Positions 19,742-29,968 of a DNA stretch of 64,000 nt are shown here, piece by piece. Source of the stretch: Vibrio coralliilyticus ATCC BAA-450 (GTDB lineage Bacteria; Pseudomonadota; Gammaproteobacteria; Enterobacterales; Vibrionaceae); the NCBI RefSeq assembly GCF_000176135.1, contig NZ_ACZN01000009.1, positions 30,873 to 94,872 on the forward strand. The letters run 5' to 3'. The notes beneath the pieces are model-generated. The model was not told the origin of the DNA, searched no databases, and saw nothing but the letters and a program-made list of their open reading frames with translations. How positions within the stretch are numbered: the stretch's first letter is position 1; each line of letters starts with the position of its first letter. The position numbers and the translations under genes were made by a program.

Positions 19742-21646
19742 ATGAGCGATACAGCAACACAAAACAAAGAAACTCGTGGCTTTCAATCTGAAGTAAAACA
19801 GCTACTTCACTTAATGATTCATTCTCTTTATTCCAATAAAGAGATCTTTTTGCGTGAACTGATTTCGAACGCATCTGATGCTTCAGATAAGTTACGTTTT
19901 CAGGCGCTATCTAATCCTAATTTATATCAAGGCGATGCTGAATTAGGTGTAAAACTTTCATTTGATGAAGCGTCAAATACCCTAACTATTTCTGATAACG
20001 GCATTGGTATGAGCCGTGATGATGTGATCGAGCATTTGGGTACGATTGCAAAATCAGGTACAGCCGAATTTTTCTCAAAGCTGTCGGAAGACCAATCTAA
20101 AGACTCTCAACTGATTGGTCAGTTTGGTGTTGGTTTCTACTCTGCATTTATAGTTGCCGATGCAGTAACAGTTCGTACTCGTGCTGCTGGCCTGTCAGCT
20201 GATGAAGCAGTTCAGTGGCATTCTGCTGGTGAAGGTGAATACACCATCGAGACAATCTCAAAAGAATCTCGTGGTACTGATATCGTTCTTCACATGCGCG
20301 ATGAAGGTAAAGAGTTCCTAAACGAGTGGCGCTTGCGTGAAGTGATCAGCAAGTACTCGGATCACATTGGCATCCCTGTTGCCATTCAGACTGCCGAGCG
20401 CGACGAAGAAGGTAAAGAAACAGGTGAGAAGAAGTGGGAGCAAATCAACAAAGCTCAAGCACTTTGGACACGCAACAAATCTGATATCTCTGAAGAAGAG
20501 TATCAAGAGTTCTACAAACACGTTTCTCACGACTTCGCTGATCCACTGGTGTGGAGCCACAACCGTGTTGAAGGTAAGAACGATTACACCAGCTTACTGT
20601 ATATCCCAGCAAAAGCGCCTTGGGACATGATGAACCGTGACCACAAATCGGGTCTCAAACTGTACGTTCAGCGTGTATTTATCATGGACGACGCTGAGCA
20701 ATTCATGCCTTCTTACCTGCGTTTCGTTCGTGGCTTAATTGATTCAAACGATCTGCCATTGAACGTGTCACGTGAAATTCTACAAGACAACAAAGTGACG
20801 CAATCTCTGCGCAACGCTTGTACTAAGCGTGTTCTTACGATGCTTGAGCGCATGGCGAAAAATGACGAAGAGAAGTATCAGTCATTCTGGAAAGAGTTTG
20901 GTCTGGTTCTAAAAGAGGGCCCTGCAGAAGACATGAGCAACAAAGAAAAAGTTGCTGGTTTGCTGCGTTTTGCTTCTACAGAAGTGGATTCCTCGGAGCA
21001 AACGGTCGGTTTAGCCTCTTACGTTGAGCGTATGAAGGAAGGTCAGGACAAGATTTACTACCTGACAGCAGATAGCTACGCTGCTGCGAAGAACAGCCCC
21101 CACTTGGAGCAGTTCAAAGCAAAAGGCATCGAAGTCATTCTGATGTTTGATCGTATCGATGAGTGGTTGATGAACTACCTAACAGAGTTTGATGGTAAGC
21201 AGTTCCAGTCGATCACTAAAGCAGGCCTTGACCTCAGCAAGTTTGAGAACGAAGAAGAAAAAGAAAAGCAGAAAGAAACGGAAGAAGAGTTTAAGTCTGT
21301 TGTTGAACGTACGAAGGACTACTTAGGCGAACGCGTAAAAGAAGTACGTACTACGTTCAAGCTAGCTTCAACTCCAGCGGTTGTTGTGACCGATGATTTT
21401 GAAATGGGTACACAAATGGCGAAGCTGCTTGAAGCCGCTGGTCAGGCTGCACCTGAAGTGAAGTACATCTTCGAAATCAACCCAGAACACCAGCTTGTCA
21501 AACGCATGGCAGACGAAGCCGATGAAGAAGCGTTTGGTCGTTGGGTCGAAGTGCTTCTTGGTCAGGCAATGCTAGCTGAGCGTGGTTCGATGGAAGACCC
21601 GTCTCAATTTGTAGGCGCCATCAACTCGCTTTTGACTAAGGGCTAA
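19742..21646 (+). CDS. htpG: Molecular chaperone HtpG (Hsp90)
   Basis: A 634-residue bacterial Hsp90. The start is at [10 protein letters not shown] (19742), immediately after GGAGCTATC, and not at the upstream in-frame Met. The N-terminal GHKL ATPase motifs are present: [28 protein letters not shown] and [11 protein letters not shown]. The middle domain contains NVSREILQ and the C-terminal dimerisation domain is complete. Length matches E. coli HtpG. A sigma-32-type promoter precedes it. Confidence 0.98.
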   Translation: MSDTATQNKETRGFQSEVKQLLHLMIHSLYSNKEIFLRELISNASDASDKLRFQALSNPNLYQGDAELGVKLSFDEASNTLTISDNGIGMSRDDVIEHLGTIAKSGTAEFFSKLSEDQSKDSQLIGQFGVGFYSAFIVADAVTVRTRAAGLSADEAVQWHSAGEGEYTIETISKESRGTDIVLHMRDEGKEFLNEWRLREVISKYSDHIGIPVAIQTAERDEEGKETGEKKWEQINKAQALWTRNKSDISEEEYQEFYKHVSHDFADPLVWSHNRVEGKNDYTSLLYIPAKAPWDMMNRDHKSGLKLYVQRVFIMDDAEQFMPSYLRFVRGLIDSNDLPLNVSREILQDNKVTQSLRNACTKRVLTMLERMAKNDEEKYQSFWKEFGLVLKEGPAEDMSNKEKVAGLLRFASTEVDSSEQTVGLASYVERMKEGQDKIYYLTADSYAAAKNSPHLEQFKAKGIEVILMFDRIDEWLMNYLTEFDGKQFQSITKAGLDLSKFENEEEKEKQKETEEEFKSVVERTKDYLGERVKEVRTTFKLASTPAVVVTDDFEMGTQMAKLLEAAGQAAPEVKYIFEINPEHQLVKRMADEADEEAFGRWVEVLLGQAMLAERGSMEDPSQFVGAINSLLTKG

Positions 21647-21661
21647 TAGTCAAACGGTAAC

Positions 21662-21688
21662 AAAAAGCTCGCATTATGCGGGCTTTTT
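21662..21688 (+). terminator. Terminator of htpG
   Basis: AAAAAGCTCGC / GCGGGCTTTTT hairpin with one mismatch, 16 bp after the stop. Confidence 0.85.
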
Positions 21689-21821
21689 GATTTATTTGCG
21701 CTTATCGTGAATAAAACAACGTAAGTTTACAGCTTAATGTGAGTGTTTAAGCATTCTTTAGTCGTAAGCTGCGCTACGCGAACAGATTGTGTGATAGAAT
21801 GCAATCTTGAAACAAAGTGAG

Positions 21822-21851
21822 CAGGCGTGTAATGTGCACGCCTGTTTTATT
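21822..21851 (+). terminator. Terminator-like hairpin upstream of adk
   Basis: CAGGCGTG / CACGCCTG stem followed by TTTTATT. It lies about 130 bp before the adk start with no gene in front of it since htpG, so it may end a short leader transcript. Confidence 0.5.
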
Positions 21852-21868
21852 GTCAATTGAAAGAACAG

Positions 21869-21936
21869 TTATACCGAAACTTACCGTGAGCTAAGGCTGT
21901 TGTTTGTTATGAACACCATAGTGAGCTTCGGTATAA
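21869..21936. repeat. adk leader element with 10-bp terminal inverted repeats
   Basis: TTATACCGAA at 21869-21878 and TTCGGTATAA at 21927-21936 form a perfect 10-bp inverted pair, and the adjoining inner bases pair imperfectly. The whole unit is 68 bp and ends 27 bp before the adk ATG. It could be a 5' UTR stem-loop or a small palindromic repeat element. Confidence 0.5.
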
Positions 21937-22608
<672 letters not shown>

Positions 22609-22648
22609 TTTTGCTAACGGCAGAATTTAAAAGTTTGATATAGTTGAA

Positions 22649-22674
22649 GCGACCCAGATGGGTCGCTTTTTTTA
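22649..22674 (+). terminator. Terminator of adk
   Basis: GCGACCC / GGGTCGC stem with T7 tail between adk and hemH. Confidence 0.88.
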
Positions 22675-22741
22675 TCGCTACATATTGATCGATAAAGAAG
22701 TTTCCAACGTAAAGCCTCTTTTAAAGTGTCGACAGGGTCCT

Positions 22742-23698
22742 ATGCAAAACAATAAAAAACAGGGTGTGCTACTGGTTAACCTAGGTACACCAGATGCACC
22801 TACAGCTCCTGAAGTAAAGCGTTTTCTCAGCCAGTTCTTGCATGACCAACGTGTTGTGGATATGACACGTTGGTTATGGTGTCCGATCCTACATGGCGTC
22901 ATTTTGCCTATTCGCTCACCCAAAGTTGCCAAGTTGTATGAGAGTGTTTGGATGGAAGAAGGCTCTCCTCTTATGGTTTACTCTAAGCGCCAAGCTGAGA
23001 AACTGGCTAAATCGATCGATATCCCAGTCGAACTTGGCATGACTTATGGTAATCCGAGTCTTCAGTCTGGGATGGAATCCTTGATAGAAAAGGGTGTGGA
23101 AGAGGTGATTGTATTGCCACTTTACCCACAATACTCGGGAACAACCACTGCCGCAGTTTCTGATGGTTTAACCAAAGCATTTAAAAATATTCCGGTGATG
23201 CCAGGGTATAAAATGCTCCGCGATTATCATGACCATCCAACTTACATTAAAGCGTTGGCAGAGAGTGTAAGGCGTTCTTGGGCAGAAAAAGGACGTGGTG
23301 ACTATTTACTGTGTTCGTACCATGGTATTCCTCAGCGTTACGCAGATAACGGGGATATATATCCCAAGCATTGTGAGGCAACCACAGAGTTATTAAGATT
23401 GGAATTAGGCTTGAACAAAGAGCAGATTGGAATGACCTATCAATCCCGCTTCGGTCGTGAAGAATGGCTGCAACCCTACACGGATAAAACCCTGGAAAAG
23501 TTGCCTGAAAAAGGTATCAAGAAGCTGGATATCATGACGCCCGCCTTTTCTTCGGACTGCCTTGAGACTTTGGAAGAGATTTCGGAAGAATGCAGAGACG
23601 TATTTCTTGAGCAAGGAGGAGAAGTCTTTAACTTCATTCCATGTTTAAACGATGATGATCTCCATATTCAGATGATGGTTGAACTTATTGGTCGCTAG
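22742..23698 (+). CDS. hemH: Ferrochelatase
   Basis: A 318-residue enzyme inserting ferrous iron into protoporphyrin IX, the last step of haem synthesis. The start is taken at [20 protein letters not shown] (22742), with an AGGG ribosome site; an upstream in-frame frame of 28 codons overlaps the adk terminator and is not likely used. Family motifs: [34 protein letters not shown] with the catalytic His, and [14 protein letters not shown]. Confidence 0.97.
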   Translation: MQNNKKQGVLLVNLGTPDAPTAPEVKRFLSQFLHDQRVVDMTRWLWCPILHGVILPIRSPKVAKLYESVWMEEGSPLMVYSKRQAEKLAKSIDIPVELGMTYGNPSLQSGMESLIEKGVEEVIVLPLYPQYSGTTTAAVSDGLTKAFKNIPVMPGYKMLRDYHDHPTYIKALAESVRRSWAEKGRGDYLLCSYHGIPQRYADNGDIYPKHCEATTELLRLELGLNKEQIGMTYQSRFGREEWLQPYTDKTLEKLPEKGIKKLDIMTPAFSSDCLETLEEISEECRDVFLEQGGEVFNFIPCLNDDDLHIQMMVELIGR

Positions 23699-23716
23699 GC
23701 AGCTCAGTTTGATTAG

Positions 23717-23744
23717 AAAATCCACCTCACGAGGTGGATTTTTT
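23717..23744 (+). terminator. Bidirectional terminator after hemH
   Basis: AAAATCCACCTC / GAGGTGGATTTTTT hairpin between convergent hemH and the membrane regulator gene. Confidence 0.88.
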
Positions 23745-23756
23745 GTGCCTCAATAA

Positions 23757-25247
23757 TTAATCGTAAGGTTGGCAGAATTGCTCAATACCTTGCCATAGAA
23801 CCGACTGCGGTTCCTGAATGTACTTAACGTCTTTTAGTACCTCACGCCAAAGATCGAGGCATGACTGCTGTCTGTCGGGGCTAGAGTAGTGATCGAGTAC
23901 CCGCTCAGCCTCAATGGTACTGGTGAGTGCTGAAATAGCTTTGAGATAGTGGGCAACATACATTTGCTTGTTGCCTATTTTTCGGTTGATGTTGGCTTGC
24001 AGTAACAAGATCAGCGCATTTTCTGGTATCTCGGTTACATACTCTCTTTGCAACATTCGTAAACTGCGTTCAACTTCACCCGAACGATAAGTAAGGAGTG
24101 CCAGCAGCATATGCAGATCTGGTGGAGGCACTGGAGTTTGCTTCCTCACCTTTTTTATCCAACTCTTTAATCCATCGCTAGATTGCTGAGTGAAAAGTAA
24201 CTCTCGAGTATAAAACAGTACTTCAATCCCAGATAGCTGGCGGGAGAGCAGTTGTTCAAGAGTCAGCTCTGATAAAGGTACAATTTGGCTAGACAACTTC
24301 GAAGATAACGGCTTTATCGGCTGTGGGAGCTTGAAGTACTCACTTAAATCCACATTAAGCTGGTTAATCGTCGCAGCTAAGTAGGGAGGCTGAAGATGAT
24401 ATATTTTGCGCCAAGCGACTCGGCCAGAAGCAGAGTGGTGAAGAAGGCTCTCCAAGTTCAACACTCCGTTTGTATCTTCCCACAGATTAAAGCTCAGAGT
24501 GTAATCTGAGTCATAAAAGGCTTCTGAGCCGGGGAAGTTTTCATGTTCGCTTAGGCTTTGTAGGTAGTAGGTTGGCGAACTCATATTTGATAGATGGATA
24601 TACGGAGAACAGCTTTGTGAGTGCAGGATCAGTGCTTTTAATTTGAGTACGGTTTGGTTCAAGCTCTGTTCTTCATGGTTGATACTATCGAGAAGCAGCC
24701 TAACCTGAGGGATATGCAGAGTATTCCTTTTTTTATCTTCTTCAAAATGAGACCAAGTGTGGATCGCGAACACTACAGCGATCGCACTCAAAATCAAATT
24801 TAAACTCCAGGAAAAATAGCGCAGCGCTGTTTGCTTTTTTTCAACTTTCTTGTTAACTGCTTGCGGAGCTTTGTTTGAGTCTGATGTTTTTGCTACAAGC
24901 TGAACACCGCTTTCTGGAATGTAATAGCCCCGTTTTGGGTAAGTGATGATGATCTTCGATGGATCGGCTTCTTCAGAGTGTTCACGGAAGAGGTTCCGCA
25001 ATAGGCTAATTCTGTTGGTGACCACATTTTTGGAGATGTACTGACTTTCCCAGACCGACTCTATAAATTCTTCAATTGACGTTGGGTTCCCAACGTTTGT
25101 GAGTAAAATTTCCAGTAACGCCAAGTTTCTTGGTTCAAGAGATATTTCTCCTTGTTTGGAATGGAGAGTTTTATCCATTGGATTATAGGTAAGATCTGCA
25201 ATAGCAATATTGCATTGTTCTGATTTAGCTTTTTCAAGTAGATTCAT
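23757..25247 (-). CDS. ToxR/CadC-like membrane winged-helix regulator
   Basis: A 496-residue predicted one-component regulator. Residues about 15-115 form an OmpR-type winged helix (SLEPRNLALLEILL, IEEFIESVWESQYI, IITYPKRGYYIPESG), followed by a basic linker, a single membrane segment (about 148-166) and a large periplasmic domain of about 330 residues containing TPR-like helices near the end and three cysteines (SQSCSPY, QQSCLDLW, IEQFCQPYD). The signal is unknown. The gene starts at ATG 25247 with no obvious ribosome site. The outer-membrane barrel gene lies directly upstream on the same strand and is a plausible target. It is the second ToxR-like protein within 5 kb. Confidence 0.85.
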   Translation of the reverse strand: MNLLEKAKSEQCNIAIADLTYNPMDKTLHSKQGEISLEPRNLALLEILLTNVGNPTSIEEFIESVWESQYISKNVVTNRISLLRNLFREHSEEADPSKIIITYPKRGYYIPESGVQLVAKTSDSNKAPQAVNKKVEKKQTALRYFSWSLNLILSAIAVVFAIHTWSHFEEDKKRNTLHIPQVRLLLDSINHEEQSLNQTVLKLKALILHSQSCSPYIHLSNMSSPTYYLQSLSEHENFPGSEAFYDSDYTLSFNLWEDTNGVLNLESLLHHSASGRVAWRKIYHLQPPYLAATINQLNVDLSEYFKLPQPIKPLSSKLSSQIVPLSELTLEQLLSRQLSGIEVLFYTRELLFTQQSSDGLKSWIKKVRKQTPVPPPDLHMLLALLTYRSGEVERSLRMLQREYVTEIPENALILLLQANINRKIGNKQMYVAHYLKAISALTSTIEAERVLDHYSSPDRQQSCLDLWREVLKDVKYIQEPQSVLWQGIEQFCQPYD

Positions 25248-25401
25248 GCAGTGCTATCGAAGTACGTCGTGATTGAACAGAGGACGCGAATTCTACCGCA
25301 ATATCAATGTTGCTTATAAGTCCTGAATGTGACATTAGATGTCTTAAAAATGAGAACTTGAACCGAGATTGTTTAATTTTAAATGATAGAGATGGGAAAT
25401 T

Positions 25402-25428
25402 CAGGTGTGGAGAGTCCAACCACACCTG
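25402..25428 (-). terminator. Hairpin after the barrel gene
   Basis: CAGGTGTGG / CCACACCTG arms with a 9-nt loop, 12 bp after the stop of the outer-membrane gene. The U-run is poor (AATTTCC), so termination may be partial. Confidence 0.5.
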
Positions 25429-25440
25429 ATGGACGTTAGC

Positions 25441-26040
25441 TTAGAAAGAGTAGCTAGCGTTTAGGTAGCCAGTGTTTGAAGCATCCACACTCAGCTTAAT
25501 TACACCAACCTCGTGATCGTTTCCGAAGAAACGGCTGTGTCGGTAGCCGAGTTCCATACTAAAGTTATCCGTAAAGTTGTAACCCATACCTAAGTTTACG
25601 CCAGCTGCTAAACCCGTGTTGGTACTGTCTTTTGAAAGACCAAACTCAGAGACTTCATAGGTACTGTTATAAATACCTAGGTTACCACCAGCTAGAAGGT
25701 AGAACTTGTCTGTTAGGTTGTGAAGATAATCAGCACCTGCACCAAACTCATGAGTGGTAATACTAGACTTAGCATAGGTATAGCCAAAGATGTTTTGGTA
25801 CTCGATGGTAGATTCTGCACCAGCTTGAAGGTATCCATAAGCACGGATGTTATCGCTAAAATAATGGCCAGCTTTAAGGCTTAAAAAACCCGTATCGTCA
25901 TTGATAACATCTGAGTTGGCATCTTGGCCAGACGTGGTGTAAGAGCCAGCGCCTAGTTCAACTGCAATGTAGTTTTCATTAGCAAGTGAAGGCATTGAAA
26001 CCAGTGCAGCTGTTGCCGCTAAAAGTAGAGTTTTTTTCAT
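25441..26040 (-). CDS. Small outer-membrane beta-barrel protein
   Basis: A 199-residue protein with signal peptide (MKKTLLLAATAALVSMPSLA) and eight-stranded barrel character: glycine/aromatic alternation, FLSLKAGHYFSDN, GAGADYLHNL, MGYNFTDNFSMELGYRHSRF and C-terminal SYSF ending in Phe. It resembles the OmpA-like transmembrane domain/OprF-type porin families, without a C-terminal OmpA domain. Function not known. Lies upstream of the ToxR-like regulator on the same strand. Confidence 0.8.
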   Translation of the reverse strand: MKKTLLLAATAALVSMPSLANENYIAVELGAGSYTTSGQDANSDVINDDTGFLSLKAGHYFSDNIRAYGYLQAGAESTIEYQNIFGYTYAKSSITTHEFGAGADYLHNLTDKFYLLAGGNLGIYNSTYEVSEFGLSKDSTNTGLAAGVNLGMGYNFTDNFSMELGYRHSRFFGNDHEVGVIKLSVDASNTGYLNASYSF

Positions 26041-26288
26041 AGTATTACGCTCAAATAATTGGTTGTATTTAGTTGTGATTGCCTGGACTGATTTGATGAG
26101 AAACAGTGGTTGCCATCAATTAGCAGCAATATTAGAAATGCGTCACGTATGCTCGCTTTTTCGCCGGAGGGAAGTTAACTGAGGATGTTGAAAGAGGCGA
26201 AAAATAAATTTACAAATAGTTGAATAGAATTACATTTTTCATCTAACTAATTGCTAATGCTGGTTTTTTTTTGGCCTGTGTAAAGTAG
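26041..26288. other. Upstream region of the barrel gene, no further gene
   Basis: About 250 bp between the copG terminator and the barrel gene start. AT-rich, presumably the promoter; no clear operator or small gene seen. Confidence 0.4.
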
Positions 26289-26313
26289 AAACGCCTGACA
26301 AAGTCAGGCGTTT
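26289..26313 (-). terminator. Terminator of copA-copG
   Basis: AAACGCCTGAC / GTCAGGCGTTT perfect hairpin, 35 bp after the copG stop; minus-strand tail is only weakly U-rich. Confidence 0.7.
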
Positions 26314-26347
26314 AAAAATATAAAAGCATCAACAGAAATGGTTATTA

Positions 26348-26788
26348 CTAATTTCCAGGGTAAGAGCGGTATTCAAATACCTGACCTTGTTCGTTAAACG
26401 CATAAACAGAATAGGCGTCTTTTTCATTACCATATTCCATACCAGGCGAACCCATCGGCATGCCAGGAACGGCTAAACCTTTAGCATTTTTAGGTGGGTT
26501 CTCTAAAAAAGCTTTAATGTCCTGTGCCGGAACGTGCCCCTCAAATACAAAACCGTTAATTTCAGCTGTATGGCAAGAGGCCAATTGTGGCTTTATCCCC
26601 AGCTTTTGTTTGATTGGGTTCATATCATCGTGCAATTTTTCTTCAACCGTGAATCCGGCTTCCTGCATGTGTTTGGTCCATTCTGTGCAGCATCCACAAT
26701 ATGGTGACTTGTGGTTGAGCACGTCTGCCGCCAGTACGTGACCGGACAGTAAAAGAAGGGACGCAAAGGAAATAACTTGAGTTTTCAT
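26348..26788 (-). CDS. copG: Periplasmic copper-resistance protein CopG (DUF411)
   Basis: A 146-residue DUF411 protein with signal peptide (MKTQVISFASLLLLSGHVLA). Metal ligands are visible: KSPYCGCCTEW near the N-terminus, a conserved ASCHTAEINGFVFEGHVPA block, and Met-rich PGMPMGSPGMEYG. V. cholerae CopG, encoded next to copA, is needed for copper resistance. Here it begins 8 bp after the copA stop with an AGAGGTG ribosome site, so it is in an operon with copA. Confidence 0.88.
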   Translation of the reverse strand: MKTQVISFASLLLLSGHVLAADVLNHKSPYCGCCTEWTKHMQEAGFTVEEKLHDDMNPIKQKLGIKPQLASCHTAEINGFVFEGHVPAQDIKAFLENPPKNAKGLAVPGMPMGSPGMEYGNEKDAYSVYAFNEQGQVFEYRSYPGN

Positions 26789-26796
26789 ACACACCT

Positions 26797-29490
26797 CTAT
26801 GAACGAATCGAAGATTTAAAGAGTCTTAATCGGTTGGCATTGCTCACGACTGTGATTGATGAGAGCGCCATTGCTGCACCAGCGACTACTGGACTGAGCA
26901 AAAATCCGAATGCTGGATACAGTACGCCAGCTGCGACCGGAATACCTAAAGAGTTATAAATGAACGCACCGAATAAATTCTGCTTCATGTTTTTAATCGT
27001 TGCTTTGGAAAGTTCGATGGCTTTAACAACGGCCAGCGGTGATGAGTTAAGCAAGGTCATTTGTGCACTTTCGATTGCGACGTCGCTACCGCTACCCATT
27101 GCGATACCGATGTCTGCGAGCGCGAGAGCCGGTGCATCGTTGACACCATCACCAATCATAGCAACTCGCTTTCCACTTGCCTGAATTTGAGCCACATGAC
27201 CTGCTTTTTCATCAGGCAGTACTTGAGATATCACCTGTTCGATACCCAGTTGTTGGGCTATCGCTTTAGCCACATGCTGGTTGTCACCGGTTAACATGAC
27301 AGGAGTAATTTGCATTGCGAACAGGGCATCCACAGCTTGTTTCGCGTCTTGTTTAATTGGGTCGGCAATGGCGATTAAACCTGATACCTGATTTTGCTGA
27401 ACGACGATCACTGGAGTCCAGGCATTGTCTGCACAGCGCTGCAGTTCTTGTTCAATTCCTTCAAGCTTGAGTTCTTGTTTCTGAGCATAAGGCAAAGAAA
27501 CCACCGCAATACTTTCATTTTCTAATACGCCAGTCACTCCCATGCCGCGCATGTTATTGAAATCGCGAACTTCACCCAAACTTAGCTGATGCTCTTGAGC
27601 GTGTTTTACGATGGCTTTTGCTAGTGGATGCTCTGAATATTGCTCTAAGCTAGCCGCTGCGGTTAGCAGTTGTTTATCGTCCTGATTAAGAGCAAAGATA
27701 TGCTGAACGTCAGGTTTTCCCTGAGTTAATGTACCTGTCTTATCAAATACAACCGTATCGATATTGCTTGCAGATTGAAGCACATCCGCATCTTTGATTA
27801 AGATCCCCATTTCAGCGGCTTTACCAATACCAACAGTCACCGACAGCGGGGTCGCTAAGCCTAGCGCACAAGGACAAGCAATGATCAGTACGGTGGTGGT
27901 AACGACCAACATGTAGCTCGCTTTCGGGTCAGGGCCAACCATAAACCACACTAGGGCAGAGAACAGAGCAATTGCGACAACGACAGGGACAAAGATAGCC
28001 GAAATTTGATCTGCCAGTTTGGCGATGGCTGGTTTGCTGCTTTGCGCTTCCCGTACCATGGTAATAATGCGCGACAGCATGGTATTGCTACCGACTCCCG
28101 TTGCTTCAATGACTAAGCTGCCATCCTGATTTAACGTGCCTGCAGAAATCGTATCGCCAGATTGTTTGTAGACGGGGACAGGTTCGCCAGTAAGCATAGA
28201 CTCATCGAGGTAAGACTCACCTGAAACGACGTGCCCGTCGATAGGAGCTTTTTCACCGGGTTTGATTCGCAGTTGCATGCCTTCTGTTATCTGGTCAATT
28301 GCAATCACTTGGTCGCCAGATTGGGTAATCAACACAGCTTCATTGGGCTGAAGGTTGATCAAAGCCTGCAAAGAACGAGTGGTTTTGGCCTTCGCTTTTG
28401 CCTCAATGTAGTGGCCTAAAGAAATCAGACCGACAATCATCGCGCTGGCTTCAAAGTAAACATGACGTGATGCTGGTGGAAACCAATCTGGGAAAGCCAC
28501 TACTAACATTGAGAACAGCCAAGCGGCCCCCGTACCCAACGCAACGAGGGTATCCATGGTTGCACGCTTGTGAGTAAGAGCTTGCCAAGCGTTGGAGAAG
28601 AAGCTTTTTCCCGCGGTAGCAAGAAGCCAGAAGCAAATAATCCCAACGACGCCCCAAATTAACTGATCCTGACTGGTACGGATCATCATATTGCCACCCA
28701 ACACACCCCAAAGCATGAGTGGTACGCCGATCACAATACCAGCCCACGCACTTTTCTTATGATGAGCTTGCACGGCCATTTGTTGGGCCTGCTGCTTCTC
28801 TTGTTGTGTTGCTGGATCGTCAACAATTTCAGCCTGATAGCCAGCTTCTTCTACTGCATTGGCTATAGTGTTTATGGTTTTGTTGTCTTTAGAGGTACTG
28901 AAAACTAAGGCACTTTGCTCCGCAAGGTTAACCTGAGCTTTGTCTACGCCTTCTACCTGAGTCAGTGCTCGCTCTACAGACGCCACACAACTGGCGCATG
29001 TCATTCCTGATATCAAAAAATGAAGGGTTTCTTTGTTATTGGAAGAGTGAAGGTGCGAGCTTGGCTGAGTGGCTTGTGGTTGAGTCTCCGGCTCTTCTAT
29101 TTCTGATTCAGACTCGCTGGCCTGGTAGCCGAGAGAGGCGACAAGATCTTTCACTTGTTGCTGTGTTAGTAACGTCGAAAGAGAAAGCGTGGTTTTCGAT
29201 ACATCAAATTGTCCAATATCGTCACTTTCTTCTAAAGCAGACTCAAGCTTGGCCACACATTTACCGCAGCTTAGTCCTGATAGGTGGAACTGATACTGAT
29301 GACCTGCCTTATACCCCAGAGATTGAATTGATTGTTCTAAATCTACAAAGGGGCTGTCGCTATCCAGAGTGATATGTTGTGGCGTTAAATCATGGATGTT
29401 AACCCGATGCTGAGAGGTAAGTTCTCGCTCAACTTTCCGAGCGCAACCCATACAGCTTAAACCTGATAGTGGAATATCGAACTGACGCAT
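26797..29490 (-). CDS. copA: Copper-exporting P-type ATPase CopA
   Basis: An 897-residue P1B-type ATPase that pumps Cu+ from cytoplasm to periplasm. It has three N-terminal metal-binding domains (GLSCMGC about residue 11, GLSCGKC about 72, GMTCASC about 160), membrane helices, the intramembrane CPC in IIACPCALG, phosphorylation site DKTGTLTQGK, the SEHPLAKAI motif and GDGVNDAPAL hinge. Three metal-binding domains is one more than in E. coli CopA. A CueR-type promoter precedes it, and copG follows. Confidence 0.97.
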   Translation of the reverse strand: MRQFDIPLSGLSCMGCARKVERELTSQHRVNIHDLTPQHITLDSDSPFVDLEQSIQSLGYKAGHQYQFHLSGLSCGKCVAKLESALEESDDIGQFDVSKTTLSLSTLLTQQQVKDLVASLGYQASESESEIEEPETQPQATQPSSHLHSSNNKETLHFLISGMTCASCVASVERALTQVEGVDKAQVNLAEQSALVFSTSKDNKTINTIANAVEEAGYQAEIVDDPATQQEKQQAQQMAVQAHHKKSAWAGIVIGVPLMLWGVLGGNMMIRTSQDQLIWGVVGIICFWLLATAGKSFFSNAWQALTHKRATMDTLVALGTGAAWLFSMLVVAFPDWFPPASRHVYFEASAMIVGLISLGHYIEAKAKAKTTRSLQALINLQPNEAVLITQSGDQVIAIDQITEGMQLRIKPGEKAPIDGHVVSGESYLDESMLTGEPVPVYKQSGDTISAGTLNQDGSLVIEATGVGSNTMLSRIITMVREAQSSKPAIAKLADQISAIFVPVVVAIALFSALVWFMVGPDPKASYMLVVTTTVLIIACPCALGLATPLSVTVGIGKAAEMGILIKDADVLQSASNIDTVVFDKTGTLTQGKPDVQHIFALNQDDKQLLTAAASLEQYSEHPLAKAIVKHAQEHQLSLGEVRDFNNMRGMGVTGVLENESIAVVSLPYAQKQELKLEGIEQELQRCADNAWTPVIVVQQNQVSGLIAIADPIKQDAKQAVDALFAMQITPVMLTGDNQHVAKAIAQQLGIEQVISQVLPDEKAGHVAQIQASGKRVAMIGDGVNDAPALALADIGIAMGSGSDVAIESAQMTLLNSSPLAVVKAIELSKATIKNMKQNLFGAFIYNSLGIPVAAGVLYPAFGFLLSPVVAGAAMALSSITVVSNANRLRLFKSSIRS

Positions 29491-29522
29491 AACATAACCC
29501 TCAACGATGAACTGTTGCTGAG

Positions 29523-29551
29523 AATAAACCTTACCTCAAGGGGAAGGTCAA
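29523..29551 (-). promoter_or_regulatory. CueR-type (MerR family) copper promoter of copA
   Basis: On the minus strand: TTGACC, then the dyad ACCTTCCCC-TTGAGGTAAGGT (29528-29548), and TAAGGTTTATT. This closely resembles the E. coli copA promoter bound by CueR, with the over-long -35/-10 spacing typical of MerR-family activation. The ATG lies about 35 bp downstream. No cueR gene is in the window. Confidence 0.85.
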
Positions 29552-29968
29552 GCACTGTCAATGAACAAATACCAAAACGTCAAAACCCCCGATAGAACAG
29601 TGTTTTCTTTGTCTTATCTTGCGAGACATTTCAAATTTTTTATAGGGAATATATCAATTGAGGTAAATCACTCAAAATTGGGCGTGATCCGATAGGCAAA
29701 TATAGTGAGGGCAAGGTTGTTAAAAAGATTAATAGTTCAGTTTTGACGTTTTTATTTCTTTGCCTTTGATTTCAATATTCTGATTTTAATAGATTTATTG
29801 TTTTTTTCTTTTTTAGACTTTGACGCTAATCAGATATTGTTCCTCGCAATTTTTTGGCAAAAAAAAAGTTTGCCAACATATCCCTGTCCATAAATAGTTC
29901 CCTTCAAAACATGAACTTAAAAGTGCCTGAGGGGAACGACGAAAAACATAATGACTAGGGGTTAATGT
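29552..29968 (+). promoter_or_regulatory. Porin 2 upstream region with inverted 13-mers and a palindrome
   Basis: About 420 bp, AT-rich. AAAACGTCAAAAC at 29574-29586 recurs as its reverse complement at 29740-29752. A palindrome TTGGCAAA-N7-TTTGCCAA lies at 29854-29876, at about the place expected for a promoter, with the porin ATG about 95 bp further on. Ribosome site AGGGG at 29956-29961. Confidence 0.5.
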
